Numbered from the stretch's first letter, positions 8,946-17,568 are shown. The stretch: DNA of 51,394 nt from Polyangium spumosum (GCF_009649845.1 NZ_WJIE01000028.1:1-51394), one strand, 5' to 3'. Numbers and translations are program-made. Notes: generated from the sequence alone by a model not told the origin.

Positions 8946-9635
8946 ATGCGCAAGCTGACGGATGAGGTGCGGGCGGACCTGCGGCGGACGCACGGCGGGG
9001 AGCTGCGCCTGATCGAGGTCGAGGATCGCGAGGGCGCGGCCGTCGTGGTGAAGCCTCCGACGCGGAAGGCGTGGGCGGCGGCGTTCGATGGGCTCTCCAA
9101 GCCTGCCGGGCGCCCGGACGCGCTGCACAACCTGCTGATCGATTGCGTGGCCTGGCCCGATGCGGCGGCGCTCTCGGCCGTACTCGAGGAGGTTCCCGCG
9201 CTGTCTGAACTGGCCTGGCCGATCCTGGCGGAGCTCGCCGGGGCGCCCGACGACGAGCTGGAAACGATCCCGCTCGGGAAGCTCGGTTCCGATGACTGGA
9301 TCACGCTCGCGGCGGCGGGCCTGGCGGAGGCGAAGTGCGCCGAGCTCGCGGCGGAGGCGCGCGGGCCCTCGCAACGCGTCGCGCTGCGGCTGCCGACGGG
9401 CTTGTGGTTGCTGAAGTGTCCGAGCTCCTCGCAATATACGGCGGCGCGGCGGCTGACCGCGCAAGGCAAGGTCTTCGAGGGGCTCTATCGGCTTTCCCTC
9501 AACGCGATCGAATGGCCGACGAGTGAAGCCGTGGCGGCTGTCTTCGAGCGCGCGCCGGGGCTCGCGAGTGCCGTCGGCGAGGTGGTGATGGATCTGGCCG
9601 GCGCGGGGGCAAAGCTTCGCGTGGGGGGGATCTAA
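8946..9635 (+). CDS. Tail assembly chaperone, short (zero-frame) form
   Basis: The 229-residue protein lies between tube and tape measure, the invariant place of tail assembly chaperones (lambda G/T, Mu gp41/42). It contains two tandem repeats of about 75 residues. The first (residues about 35-105) runs through VVVKPPTRKAWAAAF, LLIDCVAWPDA and LSELAWPILAELAG. The second (residues about 140-225) runs through WLLKCPSSSQYTAAR, LSLNAIEWPTS and LASAVGEVVMDLAG. It ends 6 bases after a run of seven G. A -1 shift there gives a longer product (see 8946-9787). Confidence 0.8.
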   Translation: MRKLTDEVRADLRRTHGGELRLIEVEDREGAAVVVKPPTRKAWAAAFDGLSKPAGRPDALHNLLIDCVAWPDAAALSAVLEEVPALSELAWPILAELAGAPDDELETIPLGKLGSDDWITLAAAGLAEAKCAELAAEARGPSQRVALRLPTGLWLLKCPSSSQYTAARRLTAQGKVFEGLYRLSLNAIEWPTSEAVAAVFERAPGLASAVGEVVMDLAGAGAKLRVGGI

Positions 9636-9787
9636 GCCTGCTGCGACAGGCGAGAACGGATCCGGGCCTGGTCGCGGACGGGCTCCTCGAGCTGTGCGGC
9701 GTCGATGCGGATTCCGAGCCGGCACGCGCGGCGGCGCTCATGATTGCGGCGTTTCTTCAGTCGAACATCAAATGGGCTGACTCATGA
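8946..9787 (+). CDS. Tail assembly chaperone, -1 frameshift (GT-like) form
   Basis: At 9623-9629 the message reads G GGG GGG, an ideal slippery heptamer in the zero frame (GTG GGG GGG ATC TAA). A -1 slip avoids the stop at 9633 and continues for 52 codons (DLSLLRQARTDPGLVADG ... AAFLQSNIKWADS), ending at 9787 and overlapping the tape-measure ATG as ATGA. That frame has no start codon or ribosome site for independent expression. It is intact and nearly identical in the other arm. This is the arrangement of lambda G/GT, in which the long form binds the tape measure during tail assembly. Confidence 0.75.
9623..9629 (+). other. Slippery heptamer for programmed -1 ribosomal frameshift
   Basis: Seven consecutive G, in phase X XXY YYZ relative to the chaperone frame, ten bases before the zero-frame stop ends being read. 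The counterpart in the other arm (38479-38485) keeps exactly seven G. I did not identify a downstream pseudoknot with confidence. Confidence 0.7.
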
Positions 9788-12411
9788 CCGTCTCCGAGAA
9801 ACTCGTTCTGCGCGAAGATGTGGCGCGGCCCGCGGCAAAGGCGGCGGCGAGCGTGGAGCGGCTTGCGGGCGCGCTCGGCGAGCTCGGGGCCGTCGAGGTG
9901 GACGCGCAAGCGGCCGCAAAGATAGAGCGGACGGCGAAGGCCGCGGCGGCGGCGCAGGATCGCGCAACGGAGGCGGCGAAGCGGGCGGCGGCTGTTCGAG
10001 AGGGGGCGACAAAGACTGAGGCGAAGGCGCGCGAGGCCGCCGAACGCGTTGCGAATGCGACGCGGGAGGCCGAGGACAAGGCCGCGGCGACGGCGAAGAA
10101 AGCCGCGGCGCTCCGCGAGGAGGCCACGAAGGCCTCCGAAAAGGCGGAGGAAGCCGCGGCTCGGGCGGCGCGGCTCCGGGAGACCGGAATCACGTCGGAT
10201 AAGGCAGACAGGGAAGCCGCGCGCGCGGCGGCCAAGGCGGCGCGCCTCCGGGCGAGCGCGGATCGGGCCGAGGAAGCGGCGCGAGAGGGCTCGGCGGCAG
10301 CGGCGCGGGCGCAGTCGTCCGCGGAGCGCCAGGCGCAACGGCTCGGGGAGAAGGCCGCGAGGCAACGGATAGCGGCGGAGCGCGCGGAAGCGACGGCGAA
10401 GAAGCGCGCGGCTACCGCGGAGCGCGCGCAAAGCAACGCGAACAAGGCGAAAAGCAAGGCCGAGGAGGCCAGCGCGAAGCGCGTGGCCAAGGCCAAGAAA
10501 GACGCCGACAAGGCGGCAGCGCGGGAGGCCAAGAAGCTCCCTCCGGGGATGAGCAAGACGGAGAAGCGCCTGCTGGATTCGATACACAAGTTCAATCCGG
10601 CGCAGGAACGGCGTGAGGCCATGCTGGAGAAGCAACTGCGCAAGATGCGGGAGGGGGCGCGCGTCGGCGTTGATGAACCATCCAAGGAGGGGGCCGGCGG
10701 CGGATGGGAGACGCTCAAGCAAGGCGCAAAGGCTGCGGCGCTCGCGGAAATCGCCTCGCGGGTCGCCTCGGCTGGGGCGCGCGCGGCGCTCGATCTGGGC
10801 TCGGCTGCCGTCGATGCGGCGGCGTTTCGAGAGGATGCGACGCGGGCGCTTGGCATTTTGCGCAAGTCCAAGGGAGACGCGGATCACGTTCTCCAGACGG
10901 CCATCCGAACGGCGGATTTCATAGGCCAAGGCCGTAGGGCTACGCTCGCGCAAGTCGTGGGCTTGCTGGGCAAATTCGAGGACGCTGCGCTCGTCGATCG
11001 GATCATCCGGTCGATCGCCGATCTCGGAACGGTCAACCCCGAGGCGAACGTCGACGCGATCATTCGCGCGATGGGAAAGATCCAAGCGCAAGGCTACCTC
11101 CAGGGCGATGAGCTCAACATGCTCACCGAGGCCGGCCTCGCGGCAGACAAGGTGTACACGCAGCTTGCGCGCAGGCTCGACAAGACGACCGATCAAATCC
11201 GAAGCATGCAGGGCGCGCGGAAGCTCTCGGCCGCGGATACCATCGAGTCGATCCTGGGGGCGATCAACGAGCAAGCTGGCGGCCGTGCGCCCGGCCTCGC
11301 GGCACGGGCGAAGTCGCTGGAGGATATCACAGGGATCCTCGGCCGCCTCCAAGCGATGCCGGGGAACCTGCTCATGGACCTCGACGTGACTCCGGGAATG
11401 CGGTCCTTCAAGGCGTTCGTGGGCGGCGTGCTCGATAGCCTCGATCCCTCGGGGCCGCGCTGGGGAAGGATCACGGGCGCGCTCGGGCGCGTGCTCAATT
11501 CAGCGTTCGGCGGGATCTTCGCAGAGCAGGATCCCGGGAAGTTCATCGATCGCTTGGTCGCGAAGATGGAGCAGGCCGAGCCCATCATCTCGGCGCTCGT
11601 CTCGGGTTTCCGGACGGGGTTCGGAGGTGTCCTCGGCGTGTTCGAGAAGCTCGATTCGCTCAGCGCGGGCGCGTTCGGCGAGGTGGAGAAGGTGCTCGGG
11701 ATCGACAAGATCCCCTGGATCGAGCGGGTGGCCCAGGGCGTCGGGTTGATCGCCGGTGTCGCGGGCGTGGCGATCGGGCTGATCGGGGTGATGGCGTCGA
11801 AGTGGGCCTCGTTCGTCGGGTCGGCCTACACGGCGGTGCTCGCGACCTACGGCTATCTCGTGACCTTTGTGGACTGGGTGGGGGGCCTGTTCTCCGGCGA
11901 GGGCCTCGCGGAAGCCGGGGCATCTGTGGGGACTGCCATCGTCGATGGCCTGGTCGGCAGTATCCGCGCCGGTGCGCTCGCGGTCGCTGGCGCGGTCAAG
12001 GCCATGGCCGGTGGGGCCATCTCCACGGCCAAGAGCGTGCTCGGGATCGCGAGTCCCTCGCGTGTGTTCGAGGGGATCGGCTGGAACATGGCCGGCGGCG
12101 CCGAGGTGGGCATCACGGGCGGCGCGGGGCGCGTGGTCCGCGCGGCGGAAGCCATGGCGTTCGCGGCGACGCGGGCGGCAAATGACAACATCGTGACCCC
12201 CTCGAAGGCCGCTGGCGTCGGCGGCTCCGGGATCGCTTCGAGCTCGGGCGCGCGGGCCGGGCGCGGGGGCGCGTACAGCGGCGAACGCGTGACGATCCAC
12301 GTCGAGAAAATCGAGATCGTGATCCAGGGCAGCGCAACGGAGCGCGACGGGGAAGCCGTCGCCCGCGGGCTCTGGGCCGAGCTCCAACGTCTCGCCGAGG
12401 AGGCTGCCTGA
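9784..12411 (+). CDS. Tail tape measure protein
   Basis: The 875-residue protein is one of the two longest in the window. Residues 1 to about 280 are a nearly uninterrupted Ala/Lys/Glu/Arg coiled coil. Residues about 345-500 carry the tape-measure domain (AFREDATRALGILRKSKGDA, DLGTVNPEANVDAIIRAMGK, GYLQGDELNMLTEAGL). Residues about 650-760 are hydrophobic and Gly/Ala-rich, with possible membrane-spanning stretches (VGLIAGVAGVAIGLIGVMAS), as expected for a protein that helps DNA cross the host membrane. Its length sets tail length. The coiled-coil and linker part at about 10380-10800 differs strongly from the other arm, while length changes by only one residue. Confidence 0.9.
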   Translation: MTVSEKLVLREDVARPAAKAAASVERLAGALGELGAVEVDAQAAAKIERTAKAAAAAQDRATEAAKRAAAVREGATKTEAKAREAAERVANATREAEDKAAATAKKAAALREEATKASEKAEEAAARAARLRETGITSDKADREAARAAAKAARLRASADRAEEAAREGSAAAARAQSSAERQAQRLGEKAARQRIAAERAEATAKKRAATAERAQSNANKAKSKAEEASAKRVAKAKKDADKAAAREAKKLPPGMSKTEKRLLDSIHKFNPAQERREAMLEKQLRKMREGARVGVDEPSKEGAGGGWETLKQGAKAAALAEIASRVASAGARAALDLGSAAVDAAAFREDATRALGILRKSKGDADHVLQTAIRTADFIGQGRRATLAQVVGLLGKFEDAALVDRIIRSIADLGTVNPEANVDAIIRAMGKIQAQGYLQGDELNMLTEAGLAADKVYTQLARRLDKTTDQIRSMQGARKLSAADTIESILGAINEQAGGRAPGLAARAKSLEDITGILGRLQAMPGNLLMDLDVTPGMRSFKAFVGGVLDSLDPSGPRWGRITGALGRVLNSAFGGIFAEQDPGKFIDRLVAKMEQAEPIISALVSGFRTGFGGVLGVFEKLDSLSAGAFGEVEKVLGIDKIPWIERVAQGVGLIAGVAGVAIGLIGVMASKWASFVGSAYTAVLATYGYLVTFVDWVGGLFSGEGLAEAGASVGTAIVDGLVGSIRAGALAVAGAVKAMAGGAISTAKSVLGIASPSRVFEGIGWNMAGGAEVGITGGAGRVVRAAEAMAFAATRAANDNIVTPSKAAGVGGSGIASSSGARAGRGGAYSGERVTIHVEKIEIVIQGSATERDGEAVARGLWAELQRLAEEAA

Positions 12412-12998
12412 TGCCGATTCCCGCGCCGAGCGATAACCCGGACGTCTGGGATACCGTGACCCTCGGGCCGGGTGATCTTCCGCCGAACCCTCGCGAGGGG
12501 ACGGCGACGCTCAAGGTACAGCCAAAGGCGAAGCTCGATACGAAGCGGAAGGGCGGCGCGTCGAAGCCGACCACCACAAATGCAGCGCGCGAGCTCGCCG
12601 AGGTGACGATCACCGTGCGTTTCACCGAGGCCCTATGGCACGACATGGAGGCGGCGATCGAGCGGCTCCAACCGGGGAGCGGGCCGCACAAGATCGGGCA
12701 TCCCAAATGCCGCCTTGCGAAGATCAACGCGGTTTCCATCGAGTCTTACGAGGGCCCGGATTGGGACGAGTTCCAAGTCGGGACAATCGTCTGGCATTGC
12801 AAGGAATGGGCGCCTCCGCCTCCGGCCGAGGTCGCTGCGAAGAAGCCGGACGCGGTAGAAACGCCGAGCACGGCTGTTCCGTACGAAAACAAGCCGTGGC
12901 ATGAGGTGAAGCCGGGGAGCACGGTTGCTCATAAGGGCATCGGCGCGCTCTTCGCGACGGCGGCGGCGAAAGCCGTGGCGGGAGCGAACCGGCCGTGA
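12411..12998 (+). CDS. Tail/baseplate protein at the Mu gpN position (unknown family)
   Basis: A 195-residue protein between tape measure and hub, where Mu encodes gpN. The N-terminal half looks like a beta-sandwich (DTVTLGPGDLPPNPREGTAT, ELAEVTITVRFTEALW). The middle contains GPHKIGHPKCRLAKINAVSI and a Trp-rich segment, and the C-terminus is Pro/Lys-rich and probably flexible. ATG overlaps the previous stop (TGATG), and the next gene starts with GTG overlapping its stop. It probably belongs to the tail tip or hub assembly. I cannot name a family. Confidence 0.65.
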   Translation: MPIPAPSDNPDVWDTVTLGPGDLPPNPREGTATLKVQPKAKLDTKRKGGASKPTTTNAARELAEVTITVRFTEALWHDMEAAIERLQPGSGPHKIGHPKCRLAKINAVSIESYEGPDWDEFQVGTIVWHCKEWAPPPPAEVAAKKPDAVETPSTAVPYENKPWHEVKPGSTVAHKGIGALFATAAAKAVAGANRP

Positions 12999-13666
12999 GC
13001 CTCGTTCAGATCGGCGCGCTCGAAGTGATCTCGCTCCGGCTCTCGATGCCGCTCGCGGGAGCCTGGACGGCGGAGGTCGAGGTCGACACGGGCGAGCCTC
13101 TCGCGGGCTCGGTCGTGGTCGCTATGGGCGTGGAAGATGCCGCGCCGGTCGAGTTCTCGGGGGCGGTGCTCGAAAGCCGGGCGTTCGAAGGGCGCGCGCG
13201 GGCCTTCATCGTCGGCGGGCGTGGAGGCCTGCGGCGCGAGCTCCCTCCGCGGCAGTATCAACTGGCTCCGCCTCGCCTCGTCGTCTCGGCGATCCTTCGC
13301 GAGGCCGGCGAGGAGGCGGCCGAGCTCGAAGGGCTCGACGGGCTGCCGCTGCTCGCGCGGTGGGTTAGGGCGCGTGCTCGGGCCGGGGACTCCCTCAACG
13401 TGGTTTGTCGACGTGCGGGCGTCTCGTGGCGGGTTCGGCGGAACGGTACAATCCGCGTCGGCGTCGAGACTTGGCCCGCGTATCCCGGGCGGCCGTTCTG
13501 CGTCTCGGAAGACGGGGCGCACGCGCGGGCGATGTATGCGCAAGAGGCGCCCGACATCGAGCCGGGCATGCTGCTCGAGGGGCGGCGCGTCGGGCGCGTC
13601 GTTCACCACGTGAACGATGCTGGCGCCTTCCGGACCGAGGTCATCTTCGACGAGGGCGGCTCATGA
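12995..13666 (+). CDS. Baseplate hub protein (gp27/gpP/gpD-like, short)
   Basis: A 223-residue protein with hub-like features: LRLSMPLAGAWTAEVEV, FSGAVLESRAFEGRARAFIVGG (the 'f.G.V......g......v.g' strand pair of hubs), then a helical LVVSAILREAGEEAAEL region and LARWVRARARAGDSLNVV, resembling the linker of phage late control D proteins. It is well under two-thirds of the usual length for gpP/gpD, so this appears to be a minimal hub. It lies between the gpN-position gene and the spike and overlaps both (GTGA, ATGA). Confidence 0.7.
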   Translation: MSLVQIGALEVISLRLSMPLAGAWTAEVEVDTGEPLAGSVVVAMGVEDAAPVEFSGAVLESRAFEGRARAFIVGGRGGLRRELPPRQYQLAPPRLVVSAILREAGEEAAELEGLDGLPLLARWVRARARAGDSLNVVCRRAGVSWRVRRNGTIRVGVETWPAYPGRPFCVSEDGAHARAMYAQEAPDIEPGMLLEGRRVGRVVHHVNDAGAFRTEVIFDEGGS

Positions 13667-14202
13667 CTGCGGCGCGCGAGAAGGAGATCCTCCGGCGGAT
13701 CGTGGCGCAAGCGCTCCCGGTTCCGCTGCAATACCTGGCCGCGCATGATGCCACGGTCGTGGCGCAAGGGACCGACGGGACGCTCGATCTGCGCCTCGAT
13801 GCCGCGGACATGCCCGGTTTATCGGGCGTCCCGATATGGCTCGGTCTGCCGGGCGTGCGGGTCGAGGTGGCGAAGGGCGCGCGCGTGAAGGTCGGGTTTT
13901 CCGAAGGGGATCCGGCCAAGCCCTTCGCGGGGCTGTGGGAGACGGATGCGGCCATGATCCGGATCGTCCTCGGTGGCGGGACGAAGGCCGTTGCTCGGGT
14001 CGACGATTCCACGGATTCGGGGACGCTCGTCCTCCGGACGGTCACGGAACCGGCGGCCCTTTGCACGATCGAATGGAAGCCGCCCGGCTCGGCGGTGGCG
14101 ATCGTCCTCGGGGCCCTCGGCGTCCAGGTCTCCGTGCCTTCGGTGGTCGAGATCCCGATCCGGGGCATCATCACAAGCGGGCTCGCCTCGCTGCTGGGAT
14201 AG
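13663..14202 (+). CDS. Baseplate spike/puncturing protein (gpV/gp45-like OB fold)
   Basis: A 179-residue protein at the Mu gp45 position. An OB-fold-like N-terminal half (YLAAHDATVVAQGTDGTLDL, GVPIWLGLPGVRVEVAKGAR, RVKVGFSEGDPAKPFAGLW: the 'v.v.F..GDp..P...g' signature of baseplate assembly protein V) is followed by a beta-rich C-terminal stretch. It should form the trimeric membrane-piercing tip below the hub. Start ATG overlaps the hub stop. Confidence 0.8.
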   Translation: MTAAREKEILRRIVAQALPVPLQYLAAHDATVVAQGTDGTLDLRLDAADMPGLSGVPIWLGLPGVRVEVAKGARVKVGFSEGDPAKPFAGLWETDAAMIRIVLGGGTKAVARVDDSTDSGTLVLRTVTEPAALCTIEWKPPGSAVAIVLGALGVQVSVPSVVEIPIRGIITSGLASLLG

Positions 14203-14206
14203 GCCG

Positions 14207-14614
14207 ATGGCGATCGATTACGGCGACGATCTAAGCACCTTTGGCCCGGATGGGTCGATCGATATCGATTTCGATTCGGTCGTCGAAGGACCGCGCGTCG
14301 TCCTCGAGGCCGTAGCGCGCCGGTGGCTCATGAGCTCGGGTGCGTTGCCCTGGTCGCCCGCCGAGGGCGTCAACGTCCTCCGCATGATCAACGCGGATCC
14401 CTCGCCGACGGATCTCTATCGCCTCGGCGAGCTCCTCGAAGGTGAGGCGCTGCAAGAGCCGGGCGTCGTCGGGGCCTCCGTGCGCGCGGAGCTGCGGGGC
14501 GGCGTGCTCTTCATCGTGGGGCGCCTCGAGCTCGCCGAAGGAAGCTACCTCCTCACGGTCGAGACGGGCGAGGCGCGGCGCGTGTTGTTCCGCCCGCTCG
14601 GGGAGGCTGCGTGA
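14207..14614 (+). CDS. Baseplate wedge protein GPW/gp25 family
   Basis: A 135-residue protein starting MAIDYGDDLSTFGPDG. The ATG at 14207 is chosen because the homology with the other arm and the family N-terminus begin there; longer open frames extend into the spike gene. The gp25 core is seen in ALPWSPAEGVNVLRMINADP and the C-terminal VGRLELAEGSYLLTVETG. gp25-like proteins couple baseplate wedges to the sheath. TGATG links it to the next gene. The arms differ by a single residue. Confidence 0.8.
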   Translation: MAIDYGDDLSTFGPDGSIDIDFDSVVEGPRVVLEAVARRWLMSSGALPWSPAEGVNVLRMINADPSPTDLYRLGELLEGEALQEPGVVGASVRAELRGGVLFIVGRLELAEGSYLLTVETGEARRVLFRPLGEAA

Positions 14615-15759
14615 TGGGCGCGCCGTCGCTCGCGGCGCTGCTTCGGGCTCGCCGAAAGGACGTCATCTTCGAGGACCTGCTCGAAAAGGCCCACGGGCTC
14701 GGGCTGCGGGCGCGCGGCTGGGACTCGAAGAGGATCGGGCGCGTGCTCCTCGAAATCGAGGCGCAAACGGTCGAGGCGTGGGAGGCGGCGAGGATCGCAA
14801 TCACGCGCGGCGGATACCTCGGCGACGATGAAAGCGGGCCCTTCGGCGCGTGGCTCGATCTCGTCGCGCTCGGCTGGTTCCAAGAGCTGCGGCGCGAGGC
14901 CATTCCGACCGAGGGGCGGATGGTCCTCACGGAGTTTGCCGACGACTCGCTGCACGTCATCCAACCGGGCGAGCTCGCGGCGGTGTTCGGGCCCGAGCTC
15001 GCCGATCCTCTCCGGTACGTGAACGTTGACGGCGGGACGCTACCAAAGGGCGGAAGTCTCGCGCTCACCTTTCGGGCCGAGGCGCCCGGCGCGAGGTACA
15101 ACGTTCCTCCGTCGACCATTTCGTTTCTGAATACGCCGCTCCAGGGCGTGAGGATCGCCAATCCGGCCGATCCCGCGACGGGGACATGGATCACGCGGGC
15201 CGGCGCGGACGAAGAGAGCGATCCGAGCCTCCGCGCCAAGTGCCGGGATAAGTGGGGCTCCCTCGGCGCAGGTGGAAACCTCGCGGCCGTCCGCTATCGC
15301 ATTCGCAAGGCGGCCGAGCTCTTCGGGCTCTCGGTCTCGCGGTTCCGGGTTCGTGACGATAACCCGAACGGGCCCGGGAGCGTGGACGTCTATCTCGCGA
15401 ATCCGGCCGGGCCGGCGTCGGCGGCCGAGGTGAAGGCGGTTCGGGGCTACCTCGCGGGCCTGAAGGCCGTGGGGACGGGGCCGCTTCGGTGCTTCGCGGC
15501 AACGCTGCTCGAGGTGCCGATCGTCGCGGGCCTGCGAAACCCGACGAATCCGCACGCGGTGGCGGAGGCGATCGGGCGGCTCGTCGCCCTGCAATCGGAT
15601 TACCCTCTCGGCGAGGCCCTCTACCGCGCGCGGCTGATCGAAGAGCTCGTCGATGTCGCCAGCGGGACGGTGGATGTGCGGCTCGTGTCGCCCGCGCGGG
15701 ACGTCCTTCCGAAGGCGACGGACGCAATCGTCTTCGTCCCTCAACTCATCCTGCTTTGA
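14614..15759 (+). CDS. Baseplate J-like protein (Mu gp47-like)
   Basis: The 381-residue protein fits baseplate J/gp47: an N-terminal helical region (RRKDVIFEDLLEKAHGLGL), then GSLALTFRAEAPGARYNV and the characteristic GVRIANPADPATGTWITRAG ADEESDPSLRAK run, where 'G.d.E.d..lr.r' is the J-family signature. The C-terminal LEVPIVAGLRNPTNPHAV matches the usual beta/alpha tail. The ATG at 14614 shares bases with the preceding stop; a GTG one codon upstream is possible. J forms the wedge arms of the baseplate. Confidence 0.88.
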   Translation: MGAPSLAALLRARRKDVIFEDLLEKAHGLGLRARGWDSKRIGRVLLEIEAQTVEAWEAARIAITRGGYLGDDESGPFGAWLDLVALGWFQELRREAIPTEGRMVLTEFADDSLHVIQPGELAAVFGPELADPLRYVNVDGGTLPKGGSLALTFRAEAPGARYNVPPSTISFLNTPLQGVRIANPADPATGTWITRAGADEESDPSLRAKCRDKWGSLGAGGNLAAVRYRIRKAAELFGLSVSRFRVRDDNPNGPGSVDVYLANPAGPASAAEVKAVRGYLAGLKAVGTGPLRCFAATLLEVPIVAGLRNPTNPHAVAEAIGRLVALQSDYPLGEALYRARLIEELVDVASGTVDVRLVSPARDVLPKATDAIVFVPQLILL

Positions 15760-15773
15760 AGATCCGAGGGCGC

Positions 15774-16535
15774 ATGGCCGACGAGTTTCGAGAGCTACAG
15801 CACGGCAATATCCCCGACGGTGGACAATGGACCGACGCGGAATGGCTCCGCGGCCCGAACGCGCAAGCCTTCCTCGCTCTGCTCGGCGAGACGAAGGACG
15901 CCACGCTGGACGAGCTCCGCGCGGCGATCAAAGCGCGCTGGCCTGGGCTCGGTCCGCCCGATGCGCTGCGCTTGCAGGGGCAGGGCTTCGACGTCGAACG
16001 CTTCGAGGGCGAGACGGACGAAGCCTACCTGGCTCGGCTGGAACGGGCTTGGGAGACGCATCGAGGCGCGGGGACCTCGGGGGCCATCGAGGAAAGCCTT
16101 CGGGCCTTCGGGCTCCCGGATGTGCTCGTGATCGAGGATTGGCAAGGGCGGTTCGCGGAGGGGTCCTGGTATTCGCGGTTCTGGGTCGTCCTCGGCCCGG
16201 ATTTCGGGACGCTCGGGATCGAGCCGCTGCGAATGCCCTTCCTTCTGGGGGAACCAACGCTCGGGAGCTCGGCGACGGTGGCACAAGTGCGGGCCATCAA
16301 GCGGCAAGTCCTCAAGTGGAAGGACGCGCACGGCTTCCCCGTCCACATGATCCTTCGCTTCCGGGACGCTCCGATCCTCGGGCTCGGGCTCGAGCTCGGC
16401 TTCAAGCTCGGCGGCTCCGAAGGGAGCGGGGCGGCGTTCTGGCCGATCGGCGCGGCGAACATGCTCGGGGAAATGACGATGCCCTTCCGGCTCGGCGGCG
16501 GTTACGACATCGATGGAGGCGGTCATGGCTTATGA
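15774..16535 (+). CDS. Tail protein I-like baseplate protein (Mu gp48 position)
   Basis: A 253-residue protein after baseplate J. The middle has the helical 'DEAYLARLERAWETHRGAG' segment and IEESLRAFGLPDVLVIEDWQ, typical of tail protein I/gp48, which caps the wedge and binds fibres. The C-terminal part is Gly-rich with short beta repeats (LGLGLELGFKLGG; MPFRLGGGYDIDGGG), perhaps the fibre attachment site. Its 3' end overlaps the tail-tip gene by 11 bases. Confidence 0.75.
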   Translation: MADEFRELQHGNIPDGGQWTDAEWLRGPNAQAFLALLGETKDATLDELRAAIKARWPGLGPPDALRLQGQGFDVERFEGETDEAYLARLERAWETHRGAGTSGAIEESLRAFGLPDVLVIEDWQGRFAEGSWYSRFWVVLGPDFGTLGIEPLRMPFLLGEPTLGSSATVAQVRAIKRQVLKWKDAHGFPVHMILRFRDAPILGLGLELGFKLGGSEGSGAAFWPIGAANMLGEMTMPFRLGGGYDIDGGGHGL

Positions 16536-17568
16536 TTTCATGGGTTCCCTCGTCTTCCATGCCTTCGTTCGCATGCTGAACGACGGGGAGCTCGTCAATC
16601 ACGAATCCCTCTACCGTCTCGGTCTGGTCCGCCTCGCGGATCGGACGGCGTACCTACTCGATGCCATCGGTCGAGCGCGCGCGGAGCTCGCCAGCGTGGC
16701 GAACGGGACGCGGGCAACGCTCCTCGGCTCGAAGCGGCTGTCCGTGTTCACGCAATATGACGCCGAGACGAACCCTACCGGCGAGCTTGGGCCGGGGGGG
16801 CTGCTCGACGGGAAGACCCTGCTCCTCGGCGAGGACTCGGGGCCGGCGGAGCTGGTCCAACTCGCGGCGCCGATGACGCCTGCGGACATCGTGCAGCAGA
16901 TCAAGGCGGGCGCGCCCAAGAACAAGGACGCCGGGCTCGATGATGAATCCCGGCTCGTGCTCATGTCGAAGACGTTGGGCGCGAGCTCCTCGCTCTCGGC
17001 GAGCGGGACGGCGGCGGCGATCCTCGGCCTCCCGAGCGGAACGGCGACGGGGACGGGGGCGATCGATGATGGAGCGTCGCGGGTCGGCTTCTTCGAGCAT
17101 GGCGCGATCCCGACGGGAAACGTCCGCTCGGCCCTCGTCGGCCTGATCCAAGCGGTGGACAAGCTCGGGAAGACGAAGGCGGCGCTCGCGGGGGACACGT
17201 TCACAGGGCCGGTTACGTTCGCGGGGCCGGTCACGTTCAAATCAGGAACGCAGGATACGATCTTCGCGAATGCGCCGAATGCGGACGCGGTGCTCGATGC
17301 GAGCACGGCAAACGTCTTCCTCCTGCCCATGCTTACGGGAGCACGGACCTACACGCTCGCGGAACCCTCGGGGGGCGCGAGGCGCGTCCGCGTCGTGCGT
17401 ACTGCGATCTCGGGCTTCGGGGCGCTGTTCCGGCGGCAGGATAGCGCGATGGTCGGGTTTCCGCCGAACGGCCAAGCGTGGGCGGAGTTCACGCATTTCG
17501 ATGATGGGACGGGGGCGCGGTGGCGGCCTACGGCTTGGGGCGGGAGCGTTTCGCAGGTGATTTGGTAG
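16525..17568 (+). CDS. Tail-tip/fibre-like protein with one sheath-type module
   Basis: A 347-residue protein, last of the structural module. The start at 16525 (MAYDFMGSLVFHAFVRML) follows GGAGG by five bases. Residues about 90-175 form a module (LLDGKTLLLGEDSGPAEL to SGTAAAILGLPSG) resembling the two modules in the sheath. Residues about 210-235 contain a collagen-like or beta-repeat stretch (FTGPVTFAGPVTF) of the type often found in trimeric tail fibres. The C-terminus has ARTYTLAEPSGGARRVRVVR. It ends where homology between the arms ends. A host-recognition role is inferred from position and repeats. Confidence 0.65.
   Translation: MAYDFMGSLVFHAFVRMLNDGELVNHESLYRLGLVRLADRTAYLLDAIGRARAELASVANGTRATLLGSKRLSVFTQYDAETNPTGELGPGGLLDGKTLLLGEDSGPAELVQLAAPMTPADIVQQIKAGAPKNKDAGLDDESRLVLMSKTLGASSSLSASGTAAAILGLPSGTATGTGAIDDGASRVGFFEHGAIPTGNVRSALVGLIQAVDKLGKTKAALAGDTFTGPVTFAGPVTFKSGTQDTIFANAPNADAVLDASTANVFLLPMLTGARTYTLAEPSGGARRVRVVRTAISGFGALFRRQDSAMVGFPPNGQAWAEFTHFDDGTGARWRPTAWGGSVSQVIW

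Larger units (their letters stand above)
1..17568 (+). repeat. Left arm of a 17.57-kb inverted repeat (virion module copy 1)
   Basis: Every gene from the portal fusion to the tail fibre recurs in the same order, with the same overlaps and nearly the same lengths, on the opposite strand at 30534-48104. Base 1 here pairs with base 48104 and base 17568 (end of the fibre stop codon) with base 30534, so the arms are 17568 and 17571 bases long. The homology stops abruptly at the fibre stop codon. Scattered silent and missense differences show these are two real, slightly diverged copies. The left arm is cut by the window edge, so its true length is unknown. Confidence 0.95.
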
